Positions 12,501 through 27,500 are shown, counted from the first letter of the stretch. The stretch is 53,401 nucleotides of DNA from Chthoniobacteraceae bacterium (GCA_947476255.1 CANJPY010000025.1:1-53401), one strand, 5' to 3'. The notes: generated by a model not told the origin, from the letters alone. Program-made: numbers and translations.

Positions 12501-15500
12501 CGCGTCCTGACTGCGGACGACAGTAATGGGGGTCTTGCTTGAAAGGGTTAACGTGCCGCCGGTATTGATGACCGCGCTGACACTGCCGCCGTCGTTGTAA
12601 AACTTGAGGCTTTGGAGCGTATTGTCGCCCAACAAGTTCAACGTGGCGTTACTGTTCAACGTCACCGTTGCCGCAGGCGCGATCTGGCCGGGATTTGCCA
12701 GCAGCGTGACCGTTGCATTGTTGATACTGAGGCTTCCAGGAACGACCGCCGTGCCAACCGAGCCGGCCAAAAGCAAGGTTCCTTGGGCGACCGTGGTCCC
12801 TCCCGTGTGGGTGTTGGCGGCGGTCAGTGTCAACGTGCCAACACCAGACTTGAGTAAGGCCAACTGGGCACTCCCCCCATTCACCTGACTGAGATCCTTG
12901 AGAACGGCGTTGATGGTGAGCGGGCTCTGCGCGTTGTAAACGACAAGTTCCTGCACACCAGACGTGGCTGAACCGCCTGCAGTGAGGGTCCCGCGAAGCG
13001 CCGTGGTCCCTATCGTGGTGGAGGCCGCGTCATTGGAACGCAGCAGCCCGCCGAACTGCAGATTCAGCACCGCTCCGGAATTTGGGAACGCGAGGTCATT
13101 CGTATAACCGCCACCGATACGCAGCAGCCCCGTCGTGGTCGTCCCCGCGGCCAAGGTCAGAGTCCCCGCGGCCAAGCCGGCAGCCGTCGTCACCGAGTTG
13201 GTGACTTTACCGTAACCGAAGAGGCCGTCATAGGGTCCATAGCCCCCCTGGCCCAGAGCGCCAATTTCACCGCCGCCATTAACCGAGGCATAATCGCTCG
13301 AATTATGAATCGCCCAGGCGCCCAGAACGCCCGGCACAGGAAGGGTCGGAATTTGGGTGAGATACATGTGCGGCGTGTTTCCTTCGAGACCCAAGGTTCC
13401 GCCCACAAAATTGAGGGTCGCACCGGCATTGCGCGAGAGAGAGCTGAGGGTGAGGGCGGCGGAATAATAGGAGGCCACATTATTACCAGTAGGGGTGGCC
13501 ATGAGGGCGTTGGCCCCGGTTGCAGCGAGGACGTTGCCGAGAGTTTCGGTGGCGGCCACCTTGTTGCGGCCAATCAAAATGAGGGACCCGGAGCGCAATG
13601 TCACCGAGGCGGTGTCCGAGATACGGTCGTTGAGTTGCGTCTGCAGCGAGGCGTTGTTGTCCAACACAAGGGTGCCCGTGTTTATCTCGATGCCAGCGGT
13701 GCGCAGCAGCGTGGCGTCGTCCCTCAAGGTGAGAATCCCCCCCGAACGCACCGTGACGCCTGTGTAGGTCTGGGCACTTTCCAAAGTAAGCGGCGCGTTG
13801 CCTATGATTCCGAAAGCGACGCTGCCAGAGATCACGCCCGCGAAGAGCGTCCCGACCGAGAGGTTCGCCACCAGCAAACCAGAGCCTGCAGAGGAGGTGA
13901 TGGTTCCACCCGTGTTAGGCAGGATTCCCGGGGAGCTTAACTCGCTCACAATTTGCCCATTGCCATTGAGGTCGAGCGTGGCGCCGGCACCCACGGACAA
14001 CGCCTCCCCGGCGAGGAGTGTATTCAAGCCATAATTCAAAACCAGCGTTCCGCCCTGCACACGAACGGCGGACCCATAGTTGAATTTGCTCAAAATCAAC
14101 ACCCCGTCCTGCAACTTCACGAGCCCTTGTGGAGTCGTGGTCACCGAGTCCAAATTCAACGTGGCCCCCGGCGTCACCTGCACGAGCAAAGGCGCGCCCG
14201 AGGTTACCTGAGCGAGGGTGAGGGTATCGGAAGTGCCTGCCGCAAGCAAGCCGCCAGAGCTGAGCGTCAAGCCGCGGTAGCTGGTGAGTGTCGCGTCCGT
14301 CAGTTTCAGCGCATTAATCGTCCGCGTGGCCAAAAGCGTGCCGGCCGCAGTAAGGCTTCCCGTGTCCGTCAAAGCCAGGGCATCCAGCGCCCCCTGCTTA
14401 TAGCTGTTAAACGCCCTCACGCCTGTCCCGCCATAGGTGGCAAAATCCGAGCCCAGAACAACGCGAGCCGCAACACCGTTGGACAGCAAGCCCCCCGTGC
14501 CGGTCAGCATCAGCCGGTTGGTAGAACCGAGACCGGCTATCGAACGCAAATCCAGGACGCTGCCTGAATTGCTAAAGGAGATCCCTGAAAAGGTGAGCGT
14601 CCCGCCGCCGGCGCCGGAAATATTCACGGTCGATGCCCCGCTTCTTAGATTGAGACTCCCGGACGACAGGGAAGAACCCGTGCCTGCCGTGAGCAAATTC
14701 AACGAACCCCCATACATGTTGACAGCTGACACGGGGTTCAGCCGCGGGGACGCAGAGTTTCCTGCACTGTTATCAAAGAGAAGGGCACCACCCGCGTAAA
14801 GATTGGCGTTGTTGAGGGAGCCCAGCGTACCTCCCGAAGTGCCACTGAGCGCCACCAAACCACGATTCACGTTCAGCACGGTGTTGGCGTTCAGCCCCAT
14901 GAGGGAAACCAAGCCGGTACCCTGAACGGTTAACGCGCCCAACAGAAGAGACCCGTTGACCAGCGTGGTTCCACGGCCCTGCAAAGTGCCCAAATTCACC
15001 GCGCCCGACAGAATCAAGGAACCGCCGCTGATATCGTTTTGCAAAGCCTTAGAACTTCCGTTCAACGCGCCGTTAAACTGGATGCTGCTGGTGCCCGAGA
15101 TCACGGACGCATCTCCAGTAAGGGTGAGCGGGTTCAAGAGGGCGCTGGCGCCGGTCATGTCGTAATTGGAACGCGTTTCATTGCCGCCAAGGGTGACTGA
15201 GACCGTGCTCGCTCCGAGCACGCTGGCGGATGCCGTGACAATGGGATTATCCAAAATCAACAAGCCCTGATAGAATGACGCACCGCCAGTGAAGGTGTTC
15301 GGTCCGCTGAGGGTGAGCGAACCCAAGTTGGAGACGCTGAAGTCCAGAGCTGTTACACCGCCAGCCGAGCTGTTGGCAAGAGTTCCCGCGATCACCGTAG
15401 CCCCGTAGCCGAGCAGGCTCAGTTTGCCGGTAGTTCCAGACCCATTCTGATTCACAAATTTGCCGATCGTCAGGACCGCTCCGTTGTCCATGGAATTATA

Positions 15501-18500
15501 GACATTCCAGGTGGTGCCAGACTGGCCGCTCAGAGTTCCGGTGAGTGTGATGGGGTAAATACCAGTGAAGACGGCGCTGGCGGCTGGAGAGATCATAAAA
15601 GAGCCGCCTGTCACGAGGGGACCGCCATAGGCAAACACTCCGCCGCCGTTGTTAATCGTAACTCCAGCGGGGCCAGCCCCATACTTATTGAGCCCGAGCA
15701 ACCCGGCGTTTACGATCAGAGGGCCCGTAAACGTGTTGGCGGCACCGGGAGCGAGCGCCCAAACGCCGCCATCGGATTTGGTCACACTCAACGGAAAAAC
15801 GGCATTCCTATTGTAGTCCTCGAGTTGTGCAGTAATGGCATTGGCATCGGTATTCAGCCCGCGGAGAAGCAACGTTTTCGCGCCCTGTCCACTGTAATTA
15901 TCTGAATTGTTGTTAATCACGTTGGCGATCACAAGCGGGCCGCTGCCTGAGGCGTCGATATTGATCTGGCCCGTGGGGCTGCCCAAGGTGATAGGTCGGG
16001 TCGCAACTTCGCCCGGTCCCACGTACAAGAGACTCACGGCCGTCGTGGTACTGTTGCCCAAAATCAAGGGATTGGCTGAACTTATGTCATCGGCTCCAAT
16101 ATTCGTGCCCAAACTGCTAGCGGTCGCGCCATCGGCTCCAATGGAGGTGACAATCAAAGCGCCGGCCGCGACCTGAGTCATTCCCAAATAACTGTTGGCA
16201 CTCTTGAGAATCAAATTACCGGCCCCCGATTTGATCAGAGAAATCTTTCCCTGGACCCCGCCGCTTAATTCGCCGCTGATGGTGGCGAAATCCGTGGCGG
16301 TGTTGGGGTTGTCGTCCACAAAAACGGTGCGCTGCGAGACACCCAAGTTCAAGGGACTTACAATTTCCACGTTGCCTGTGGCAGTGGGCGAGTTCAGGCC
16401 AATGGTACTTGACACAAAGCCGCCGGAGCCCAGGAACTGGGTGGCTCCGTTTGCAAAGTTCAAGGTCAGTTTGCTGCCAGATGCCGCAAAAGTCCCTGAG
16501 ACGAGTTGCACCTGCCCCGGCGCCGCCCCAAACGCTCTGGAGAAGGTGCCACTGGACTGGTACACGCCCCCCCCAAGGAGTCTGAGAGTGGAGAGCGCGG
16601 GCAAGGAGCCCTCCTGCACTTGTAAAATGCCAGCAGTGACAGTGGTCGGCCCTGTGTAGGTATTCGCACCCGTTAACAACCATTGCCCGGCTCCTGCTTT
16701 TGTGACCGAAAGCACGCCCCCATTGGGATTGTTGCCAAGGGCCAGATGGATTTCATTGTCCCCCGTAGAGCTGCCCTGAAGCGTCAGGCTACGCGCCCCT
16801 GAACCAGCGAAGGCCACAGAACCTGCGTTGGCAAAAATCAAGGCCGCATGGTTCGCGATCCCGCCGCTGAGGGTGTTGTTTCCGTAATTCCCGGAGGAAT
16901 CAATCCTCGCATTTCCGGCGAGCGTAAACAGACGGTTCGTGGACACGGAGGGCGTTTGCGTGAACTGCGTGAAATAGAGGCCGGAACCGGTATACTGAAG
17001 GCTTCCCCCTTTAAACACCAAATTGGAAGCAGCGCTTGAAGAAGCTCCGATCGCGCTGGCCACTCCGCCATTCGCCAGAGAGTTCACCCCCAAAAGCTGA
17101 CCCCCACCCAAAATCGTCGCCCCCGTATAGGTATTTAAGCCCGTGAAGTAAGAGGTCCCTGATGCCTGATTCAGGATCACAGAAAGAGAACCGCCACCCG
17201 TATTCTGAAGCACACCTGAAAAGACGGAATTCAGAGCGGTCGAAGACGGCCCCCCATCCCCAAAGCTGACGGCCATCGGTACCGAACTTTGGTTATCCAC
17301 CGTACCGGCCCCCTGCAGCTCTCCGAGACTCACCTGGCGGGAAACCGGCCCTCCCGGGTAAAGAAGCGTGGGCAGCCCGCCCCCGCTCAAGTCCAGAAGC
17401 GCATTTTGACGCACAATCATCGCCGTTGCCGGTACCGATGCCGGTGTCCCAAGAGAAGCCACAGCGCCCGAGGCCATAAACTCCACATTCCCCGTGCGCG
17501 TGGCTCGGCGACTCAAGACCACGGAGTTGTACGGCAACGAATCGTCGTAAATAAACGAAGAGACGGTAGCCCCGGCCGGGATTCCCTCGCCGGCGACGAG
17601 CATTCCCACGGACAGGCCGATGGTACTCGTCACCGTCAAACTCGCGCTTCCAGAGACGAGGGTGCCGCTCTTGCTTAAAACCGTACTCCCCATGAGGCGG
17701 AGCGTGCCGGCATTAATGACGTTGCTGCCATTGTATTTATTATTTCCCCCGATAACCAGCGTCCCCGTCCCCCCCTTTGTCAGGCTGCTGGAGTCCCCAT
17801 AAATGGGGCTCAAGAGAGTCAGCGCATTGGCATTGGAAGTCCCGTTCACCGTGATTATCACTTCTCCGGGTCCCTGGGAGTAAATAGAACCTACGCCAGA
17901 AGAGGCGATCGTGAAGGGCCCGTAGGAGTTGTTGAATAAAAGACCTCCGCTTTCCAATTTGATACTTTGGGCCAGAGTCAGGGTGCCGGTGGCGGCAATG
18001 GTCAGGCTGTTGAAGTCCTGAGGGTAAAGGTTGCGCGTGCCCGCCGTGAGGAGGTAGTCCGCACTGGGGTTCCCCATGTTGTTGTAAAGGTATGCCAGCA
18101 TGCCCGCCGGAACAACCCTCCCATTGGGCCCAATGCTCGCAAGACTACCTCCGTCAATGGTCGCCCAACCCAGAGCCGGACCCGAGTCGACGATTCCGAT
18201 GTTGATCACGCCCGCTTTGCCGGGCCCAGTTTGGAAATCCGCCGTGGCTCCCTCCTTGCGTGCTTTGAGGCCAGCAAAACTCAACGTGCCTCCCCTTGTC
18301 CCTGTCACCGCGATCACGCCCGCTCCCGCGCTGAAGGTCAGGGAGCCCGCAGACTCCTGAAAGCTGCCACCTAAAGCGAGGTATTCCAAACGGCCGCCCG
18401 CCGTCTGCCGCCCCAGGCCAGAAGAGGCTCCAGACACATAAACATCCGCGAGGAAATTGACCCCGCCCGTGGCGTCATTCAAGAGATTGATCCCTTCAGA

Positions 18501-21500
18501 GGCTTTTTGAAGCCGCAGGGTTCCCGCAGCCAGATTCAAAGCCCCGCTGAACGCTGAAAGGGAACCAAAGGAAAGGAGGGTTCCCGGCGTCACGGTGGCG
18601 CTATTGCCACTCGAGAGCCACAATGTATTGCCCACAATGGCGGTGACCACCGCGCCGGCACGGGTTGTACCCGCGAGGCCCGTGAGTGTCATGCCCACCG
18701 CCACCGAAGCCGTGGTGGGCGCGAGCAGGGAGGTGCCTGCGTTCAAAAACACAGGAGTCGAGAGCGTGAGCAACGTCCCCCCTGAAATGTTTTGGATGCT
18801 TTGAATCGTTGTTCCAAAGGGAATGCTATAACTATTGAGCGCAAGGTTGGTAGAGCCGGCGGAGATAAACGACCCGCTCGAAAGCGTGACATTCCCACCG
18901 GCCACGGAAACAGTGGTGCCACTGCTCATGGTCACGGCCTTGGAGAGCGTTAAGAGACTTCCACCCGTGATGCTCAAAATGGTCGCACTGGTTCCAGCGG
19001 CGGAAACCGCCATCCCGGGCACCAGATTAGACGTGTTGGTGGTCATTAAAATCTGGGAAGGGCTGACCGTGAGGAGGGTGCCAGAGTCCAACGAAATGGG
19101 ATTGCTCAGGGTTAAATCATTGCCTGCAATACTGGCAATCGTGCCCGTCGCGAGCCCGTTTGAAAAAATCATCCCAGGCACAAGGCCTGAGGACGTATCG
19201 ACGGAAACCAGGGTACTGCTGCTCACCACGCTGGAGGAAGTGAAGGTTCTGCCGGCGGCCGTGCCAGTGGTCAGCAGCAGGGATCCAGAGCTCAAGGCTG
19301 TAATGAAAGGGTCTGTCGCCGCATAAGAACCGCCTTGGCTGGTGATACGCATGCCGATGGCCAACCCAGTGATGCTGGCCACGGCAAGGGAGGTCGTCCC
19401 CGCTTCGAGCGCGCCAGCCAGCAACCCGATGTTCGTTCCACCGGAGAGGGACATTCCGGGCGCAAGATCTTTGGCGCTGGAGACCAGAATCGTCTTTTTG
19501 TCCACGGAAAGCAGCGTCCCATTTGTCAAATTAATGGAACTCGCGAAAATCAAATAACTGCCAGTAATCGCGGCAATGACAGCGCTCGTCCCTCCGCCGG
19601 CGATCGTCATGCCGGGAGAAAGATAGAGGGTGCTGCTCACCAGCAGAGCCGTACCGCCATTGGCAAGATCTTGCGCGGCGTTGAAGCTCACCAAGGAGCC
19701 GCTCAAAGCGATGCTTCCGCTCGCCAGAGACCCCACACTCAGCGTGCCAGCATTCCCAAGCCCCGTGGAAACACTGAACAGGGTGCCGCTGTTGAGCCAA
19801 TCCGTGGCTTTCGGATTGTACACCCAAAGGCCACCCTCGACTTTTAACAGGGAGGTCGCTCCCCCCTGCTCACTGATCATCCCGCTGATACTGTTTGCCG
19901 CGCTGTTCGTGCCTCCCAGTACCAGTGTTTTTACCCCTGCACCACCCGCAGCCACGCCGCTTGAAAATTCGAGCGGCGTATTTCCCGACTGGTTGGCCAA
20001 AAGCAGCGCATTGGCCGTAGTGCCAGCCATGTTCACGAGCCGGGTCGTTGTTTCGCCCGTCGACCCCGCGTAATTCAAGGCGCCGCCGTTGATGCTGATC
20101 CCACCAAACTGCGTGGTCGCATCATTGAGGACCGCAAGCGTTCCCACCTGCAAGACGCCCCCGCTGAGCACCGCCGTCCCATTGACGCTGCCCCCAGCCA
20201 TGGTCCCCAGCAGCTGCACTAAGCCAGTGCCGCTCTTGTCGATTCTCTGAAAGTAATAAGGCGCCGGGGCCAGAGCATACAGAGTGCCGTTCCACACCAT
20301 GTCTCCATTTCCAGAGAAGGACAGCGACCGGAACCCGATCATATCGCCCAGCGCCAGATCGCCCTTCATGGTCAGCGTCCCATTCCCATTGTTGACCAGT
20401 GATGCATCGCCGCCCGTGGCGCTCACTAAACTGGAATTCAAGCTCCCCACCGAAAGTCCGTAGCCGTTGCGCCCATTGACGGTGAGCGTTCTACCGGCCT
20501 TTCCAAAGGTAAACGAGCCCATGGCCACGGTCTGTGCCAGCCCGCTCCCATCCACAGCCCGGTCTAGAAACAGGGTCCCATTCTGGTCGTTTGTCGACAA
20601 ATTCACCGCTCCGAACGTGGTCGCACCGATATCTGTACGTACTTCCAGAGTCCCTCCGTTGAATTGAACCGTGGCGTTGCCGTTCAAAAGGGAGGAATTG
20701 CGTCCGAGCGCACCCCCGTCAGAAACGCGCACAAACCCCGCATCAATGCGCACCGAGGAGAGAAAACTATTGTTCGGATTCGCCAGGGTGAGGGTGGTTG
20801 GTAGCAATCCTTGGTTTTTAATGAAGCGGTCGCTGAGCGGCTCAAAGCTGCTGAGCGCTCCGTTCAACACCACGTTTCCATTTCCCATGAGGATGTTGGC
20901 TTGCCCGACTCCCAAGGACAGGGGTCCATTGAAAGTGGTGGTTCCATAGGCAAAACCCAGGGCGCTGGAACTTGTGGTGGAACCCAGCTGCATCGGCCCC
21001 ACAAAGGTGTTATCCCCCACGGAAAGAAGCGCCACCCCGCTTCCGCTCGTGGCCGTGGAACCCCGCCCAGAAAGGGACAGTACATAGGTGGCAGGGGTTC
21101 CCTGGACCCCACCGTCCATCACCAACATCCCCCCCTGGGAACCCACCGCCCCAAGGCCGGTCACCGAAACAACATCCAAAGGGGAGCCCAGCTGAACGCC
21201 CTTGCCCACAGCCAAAACGCCACTCCTCACAGCCACCCCGCCAGTCACAGAGATCACCCCAAGGAGCGTTTCGGTGCCCGTGCCCATTTTAACAATCCCG
21301 CCGGCAGCGGTGAGAGTCCCGGAGAAGGTGACCGACGTATTATCTGCCCCCAAATACAAGCGGTAGGATCCCGCAGAAACCACCCCCTCGCCCGCGAGCG
21401 AACCCAGCGTGTCCGACCCACCCAAAGTCAGAGAGGACGCTGCAGACAGATACACCGGAGAATAGTTCGGCAGAACGTTGGCTCCAGCCGTTGTGAAAGT

Positions 21501-24500
21501 CCCTGCAAGAATGCGGGTCGGACCCGTGTAGTTATTGGGGCCCGCGATCAACAGACTTCCAAGGCCAGCTTTCGTGAGGCCCCCGGAACCGCCGATCAAC
21601 GGGTTGGTGATGGAAAGGGTGTTCTTGGCGCCCACGTTTAAAAGTAATTCTTCCGAAGTCCCCGCTCCTACCAATCCCGAGCCCGTAATGGAGTAGGTGC
21701 GCCCTGAGCCGTCCGCATACAGGAGCCCGCCGAGAGGGGTGAAAGTCAACGCCGAGGTTCCCAAACTCAACGTATTGGTGTCAGGTCCCGAGCGTGAAAC
21801 CACGGTGAGGGAGTTCAGCGCCAGGGAGCCCGTCGCCATTAGACTGCCCGAAACCGAATAATTGGTAGTCCCGGAACCCACGCTCACCGGCAGGGCACTC
21901 GCTCCTGAAAGGGCGCCGATGGTTCCATTGATCACACTCGCAAAAGCGGTTCCTCCAGCCGTCGCGTAAGCGCCTAAAATCCCGTTCACTCCTGGCGTGG
22001 TGGGCGAAAACACTGCGGTGCCAGAAATCAAATCGACGGACTTGTCGAGCGTCAAGACCGAGAAGCCCTCCGCCTGAAAATTATCAATATTTTTGATCGT
22101 GGCCTCTTCTGGAATCCCATTCACACTGCCTCCACTGAGGACCCTTCCCTTGAGAAAACTGGGCGCGTTAGAAACCAAAATGGCATTGTTTGTCGCAAAC
22201 GCCGTGCCCGCCGAGACGAAAAGAGACCCCCCAAAGAACAAGGAGCCCCCACTGATCCGAGTGATGAGCGCACTGGTGCCGCCGCCGGTAATCCTCATGT
22301 CGGGGGAAAGATAGAGAGTGCTGCTTACGAGCAGTGCAGTGCCTCCATTGGTAAGGTCCGAGGTGCCCCTGAACCCAATCACGGGAGTGCCCAAACTCAG
22401 CACGGCGCCGCTATCTACTTTGACTGGCTCGGTAAAGGTCAAGGACCCCGTGTTAATGTCAATGGATTCAATCACGGCAAAGGTCCCCGGAGCCACGAGG
22501 GTCATTCCCGGGGAAAGTCTCAGGGTACTGTCCACCATGAGGTCCGTACCGCCGGCCGAAAGATCACTGAGGGCAGTGACGGAGAGCGCTTTGGTCACCA
22601 TCGGAATGCGCGAAGTCGTCGTGTACGTCCCGCCCCCCAAAACGAAATCTACAAACCCACCCCCCGGACTCCGGTACAGATTATTCACGGCCACGGTGGC
22701 CGACCCCGCCGCGATTAAGGTCGTCACGCCGCTTACAGGATTAAACCCGGAAAAAGCCTGCACGCCACCCACGCCGGTCTTTCCCAAGACCAGTAAACTA
22801 CCGCCCTGTGCGATGAGGGAGCCAGAGTTGGAAAGAACTGAATCGGCGGGGCTCAACAAGCCCCCAAAGTCCAGCACAAGGGTTCCGGCCTTGAGGATGG
22901 TGGCGCCCATGTACGTGTTACCGCGCGAGGGTCTTAACGTAAAGGTGCCCAAACCCGTCTTCACCAGGGATCCGACTCCCGAAAGAAGCCCAAAAAACTG
23001 GGAAGAAAGATTCGAAGCGCTGCCCACCGCGAGAGCGACCGGTTGGTCCAAGGCTTCCCCAGAACTGAATTCCACTTCTCCAGACCCCGTTAAAGCGCTC
23101 ACCGTATAGGCATTGAAATACCGGAAGCTGAGTTTGCCTCCCTCCATTACGCTGAGGGAACCGGACAACGCTGGATTTCCAAGCTCACCCCCGACCCCGC
23201 CTGCCAGCACCAGAGTTCCCCCCGAGATTTTAGTGCCCCCTGTATAGGTGTTATTGGAGCTTAAATAAAGCATTCCTCCACCATCCAACACAAGAGTTCC
23301 GTCAGATATGGACGCCGTGATATTCAGCGTCGGCGCCGTAGGTGCGACATTGACGCCATTCACCAAAAGCGGGCTCACCCAGATCGTGCGCATCGCCCCG
23401 CCCAAACTGATATTCCCGCTTATCAAGGCAGGCTCGATGCTATTCTGGCTGGAGGCCACAATCGAACCAGAGACCGTCAATGTTCCTGTTTCCGACGCCA
23501 CCCAAGACGCCGTGGCTCCAATATTATTAAGAGTCACGCCGGCAAAGGTGTTTTTCCCAGAGAGCGCCAGCGACGAGCCATTGACGGTGATCATATTCAG
23601 GCGATCCATCGAGCTCCCGTCGGACTGGATGAAACTCGAATTATTCAGCGTAATCCCGCCCGCAGGCAAGACAGCGAACGTTGCCAGCGTCAGCGTCGAG
23701 GCATTCACCACCGTCCCACCGGTGTAACTGTTCGAATCACTGGTGAGCACAAACGATGAGCCCGGCGCGCCGCTGAGAACAAGTTTGAGAGCGCCTCCGG
23801 CCGGATTATTAATAATGCGTGAATTCACCGTCAACGTGCCCCGGTCGCTGTAGAGATAAAGCGGACTCGACCCAGAATCCCCCCCTGCGGTCAGCGCGCC
23901 ATTATTAACATAATCCCCAATGCGCACGGAAGCCGGCTGCCCACTCCCGACCCGGGCCAACCCTCCTGAAGTGATATTCAATACATTCAAGGAGTTACTA
24001 AAAATCAATGGATACTCCGTCGCATTGGTCGTGGTGAGCGTCAAAGAGTTCACATGCAACATCCCCGTTTGGTCTGTAGGGGGTAAAAGCGTGTCGCCCT
24101 GGAAGCCTGTGACCTTCACGTTGGCGGTCACGTTGGCGGTCACGTTGGCGGTTGAATTCATCAGCAGGCTGCCAAGGGCATTCGCCGTACCGAGCAGACT
24201 CTTGTCGAAGTCGGCAAAGCCAGAAGTTCCCAAGACCCCGAACCCACCATAGGAGAGGGACCCGCCAGTATTGAATTTCATGGTCCCGCCAGTCATGGTC
24301 TCGACAGTCATGCTCCCGCTCGTAATGGTCCCGCTAGTGTAGGTGGCAAAATTCTGCCCGTTCACCATCACCCAGGGCAAAATTTTGTTGATCAATAAGG
24401 AAGTCACTTTTTCATCGCCGTCCGGAGAGACACGCAACCTTGAGTTGTTGCCCACGATCCCGAGTTTTGAAGCGACAATATTCAGCACTCCACTGGGTGA

Positions 24501-27500
24501 GAGCGCCGAAAGGCTTCCCACAATGAGGTCCACAGAATTGACGCTCGCTCCAGCGCCGGGCGTCAAATTGAGGGTGGAAAGTCCCTCCCCAATCCGCAAG
24601 GGACCCACGGTTTCAGATGTCGGGGTCTGCAAGCGGCCGAATAAATTGAAGGTCCCGCCCGTGAGTGTGATCTCGGCGGTATTCGAAATACGGTTGTCCG
24701 AATTCCTCAGGCCGGTGCTGTTATCCAAAGTCAACGTTGCGTAGTTCAAGTCCACCGCACTCGTGGAGGTCAAGGCGCCGGCATCGTTGAGAATCAGCCC
24801 GCCGCCCGTAAGCAAGGTGCGCCCACCGTAGGTGTTCGCTCCAAGCAACGTCAGCGTCGAGGGTCCCGACTTCGCAAAGGACACGGACCCTCCGGAAATC
24901 ACCCCCGCAAACAGCGTGTTGACATTGGTGTTGGAGAGTAACACACCTGCTCCGGTGGAGGAGGTGATCTTGCCACCCGCCACACCCGCCCCCACGGCCG
25001 CTCCCTGACTGCTCAAAGAACCGATCATCAGAGAATAACCGTTTAAGTCCAAGACGCCTCCGGTACCGGCAATGCCCCCGCCATTGACCACCAATGGCTG
25101 TGGAACACGATAGTTAAAGGCGTTTCGAGCTCCCAGCTGCAGGGTGCCCTCATTCACATAAATGGTTCCAGTCATCACATTTGCAGACAACCCGGCAGTG
25201 AGAGTGCTGCTCAGTAAAAGGGTGCCTTGCCCCCCTTTTACCAACCCAAATTTGCCCGCCAACACACTGGCAATCTTATGGCTGCTGTTGGCCATTGGCG
25301 TAAAGACATTCAGGAAAGAGGCGCCCGAAGCCAACGTCCCACCGTTTGCCCCTACGTTGATACTGCTGCCATCTCCAAGGAGCAAAAGCCCGCCGGAACT
25401 CACATAGAGCTTAGGCTCGGAAGTCGGGCTGCCTAGGGTCAAAATACTCGCCCCGTCAATTGTCAACGAGGCGACCGTTTTATCGCTGCCCATCACGGTG
25501 TTTTGCTTGATCAACGCATTTGATCCCGAAACCAGCGCCGATCCCGTTGCGTACTCGCTCGGGAGCAGGGCGCGGAACGTCCCTGCGTGAACAGTGCCGG
25601 CGTTGGAAAAGGTCCAGGATGTACCCGACAAAAGGGTCACCGTCGTCGATCCCGACAAATACAGTGTTCCCGCCAAGAAGGACTCCACCGTGATCCCGGC
25701 GGGCAGCCCGTATCCAGTCACGCTCATCCCTGGAACGAGGGCAGGGGTTCCAGAATAGGAAATTTTCGAAGTGTCTGAGCTGAAAGACCCCACGGAAAGC
25801 GGCGCGGTCACCGGCACAAAAGCGGCATCCAGCACTGCGAAGGAAGTGCCCACCCCAGTGGCACTCGGGTCAATCAGGACGAAGGGCAGGATTTTTTTGG
25901 TCGGTTTTTCAGTGTTCAAGATACTGCCAAACGTATTCCACGGCGCTGTCGTCAGGGAGCCGCTCGTTGTAAACGTGCCCGAATTCGCTCCCTTCGCACT
26001 CCCCACACTCCCGCCCCTCAACAAAAGCGTCGCGCCGCTATTCGGAGTCAAATTGGAAATAGTCAGGGTGACCGACCCCGCACTGAGCGGATTCAGAGTA
26101 ATAATGCTGTTGCCTGGAAACAGCGTCAGCCCCAGCGTGCCCGAGGACAAAACGCCTGCAGAGCCCGAAAACACCAACTCGCCAGCCAGCCTCAGAGGAC
26201 GACTGTTCAAACGATTGCTCACATTCACCGCGCTGTTGTCCAGAAGGAGTCTGGCTCCCGGCTGCACGGTCACCCCAGCGGTCGGACCCAACATCGCCGA
26301 CCCACCCATGACAAAATTGCCGTCATTCCCGTTGAACTCCCCTGTGAAATTCGTCCCCGAAAACAACATCGTCATCGTCCCACTGCCGATCTTGGTGATC
26401 GCGCCCGTCCACAAACCAGCTCCTGAATTTAAAACAAACGAATTCCCCAGCGTGATAGACCCGGCCCCCGCGAAGGTGGAAGCATAGCCGTTCCCTGCCA
26501 GAGAACCGCCGAACAAAAGCGTCGCTCCCGCCCCCGCGCCAAACATGGCCTGGTTCGCTAACAACGTCACGGTCCCAGAAAGGACCGCCGTCCCTGCGAC
26601 CGCCTGCACCGCGCCCGAGGAATTGATCCCGGATGCCCCCACGGACAGCTGCTGCGAAATCGTGCCACCCTGCAGTTGCAGCACCGCCCCCTGAGCATTC
26701 ACCGTGACGGCACCTGACCCCATCGCCCCATCCACTGCGGGCTTCAAAACACCGCCCGCTACGTTAATCGCCCCCGCCCACCCGCTGTTGACGGTGCCGA
26801 GCTCCAGCGTCCCAGCGTCATTCTTTTGCAGCGTGTTTGTGGAGGTGCCCCCCAGAAGCACAAAGGGAGAATTCAGCGTGAAGGTATTCCCGTCCGTCAC
26901 GCCAATCCCATTATCAAACGGAACGAGCTGGAATTTCCGACTCGAAGAAAAGGTCGCCACCGCTCGAAACCCGTCTACAGGATTTTTTCCACTCAAGGTC
27001 ACAGAATTACTCGGCACCCCCAACGCTGCATCGGTCTCTGCAGCCAGAATCCCTTGGCTCACCTCAAAATTACCGATCCCGTTGCCGCCCAAATCCGTTG
27101 CCGCCGACCCTGCCATCAACAACACTCCATTTCCTAACTTCTTAAAGACGTTGCTCACAGTGAACAGGGACCCGGTGATCGTGAGCCCTGGGTTTACATT
27201 CGGGGTATTACCTGTTGTCGAGTCAGGGACTACTCGGATCGTCCCTGGATTCGTGCCGCCGCCGCCGTCGTCCTCCAGACCCACATTCAAGATCCCGGCC
27301 ACCACCAACCCAGCCCCATCCGAGGGAGTCACCCACATGGAGTAGGGCCCAACGTTGATATTGCCCACCATCGCCAGATGATTCACGCCTGCGTAGGAGT
27401 ATTTCTGCGGGACAATGGACGCTTGCGTACTCAGCGTGATTTTCGCATCCTTATTGCCAATATTCTTATCCGTGGCGAGCCCCAGCGTCCCGCCGTTGAG

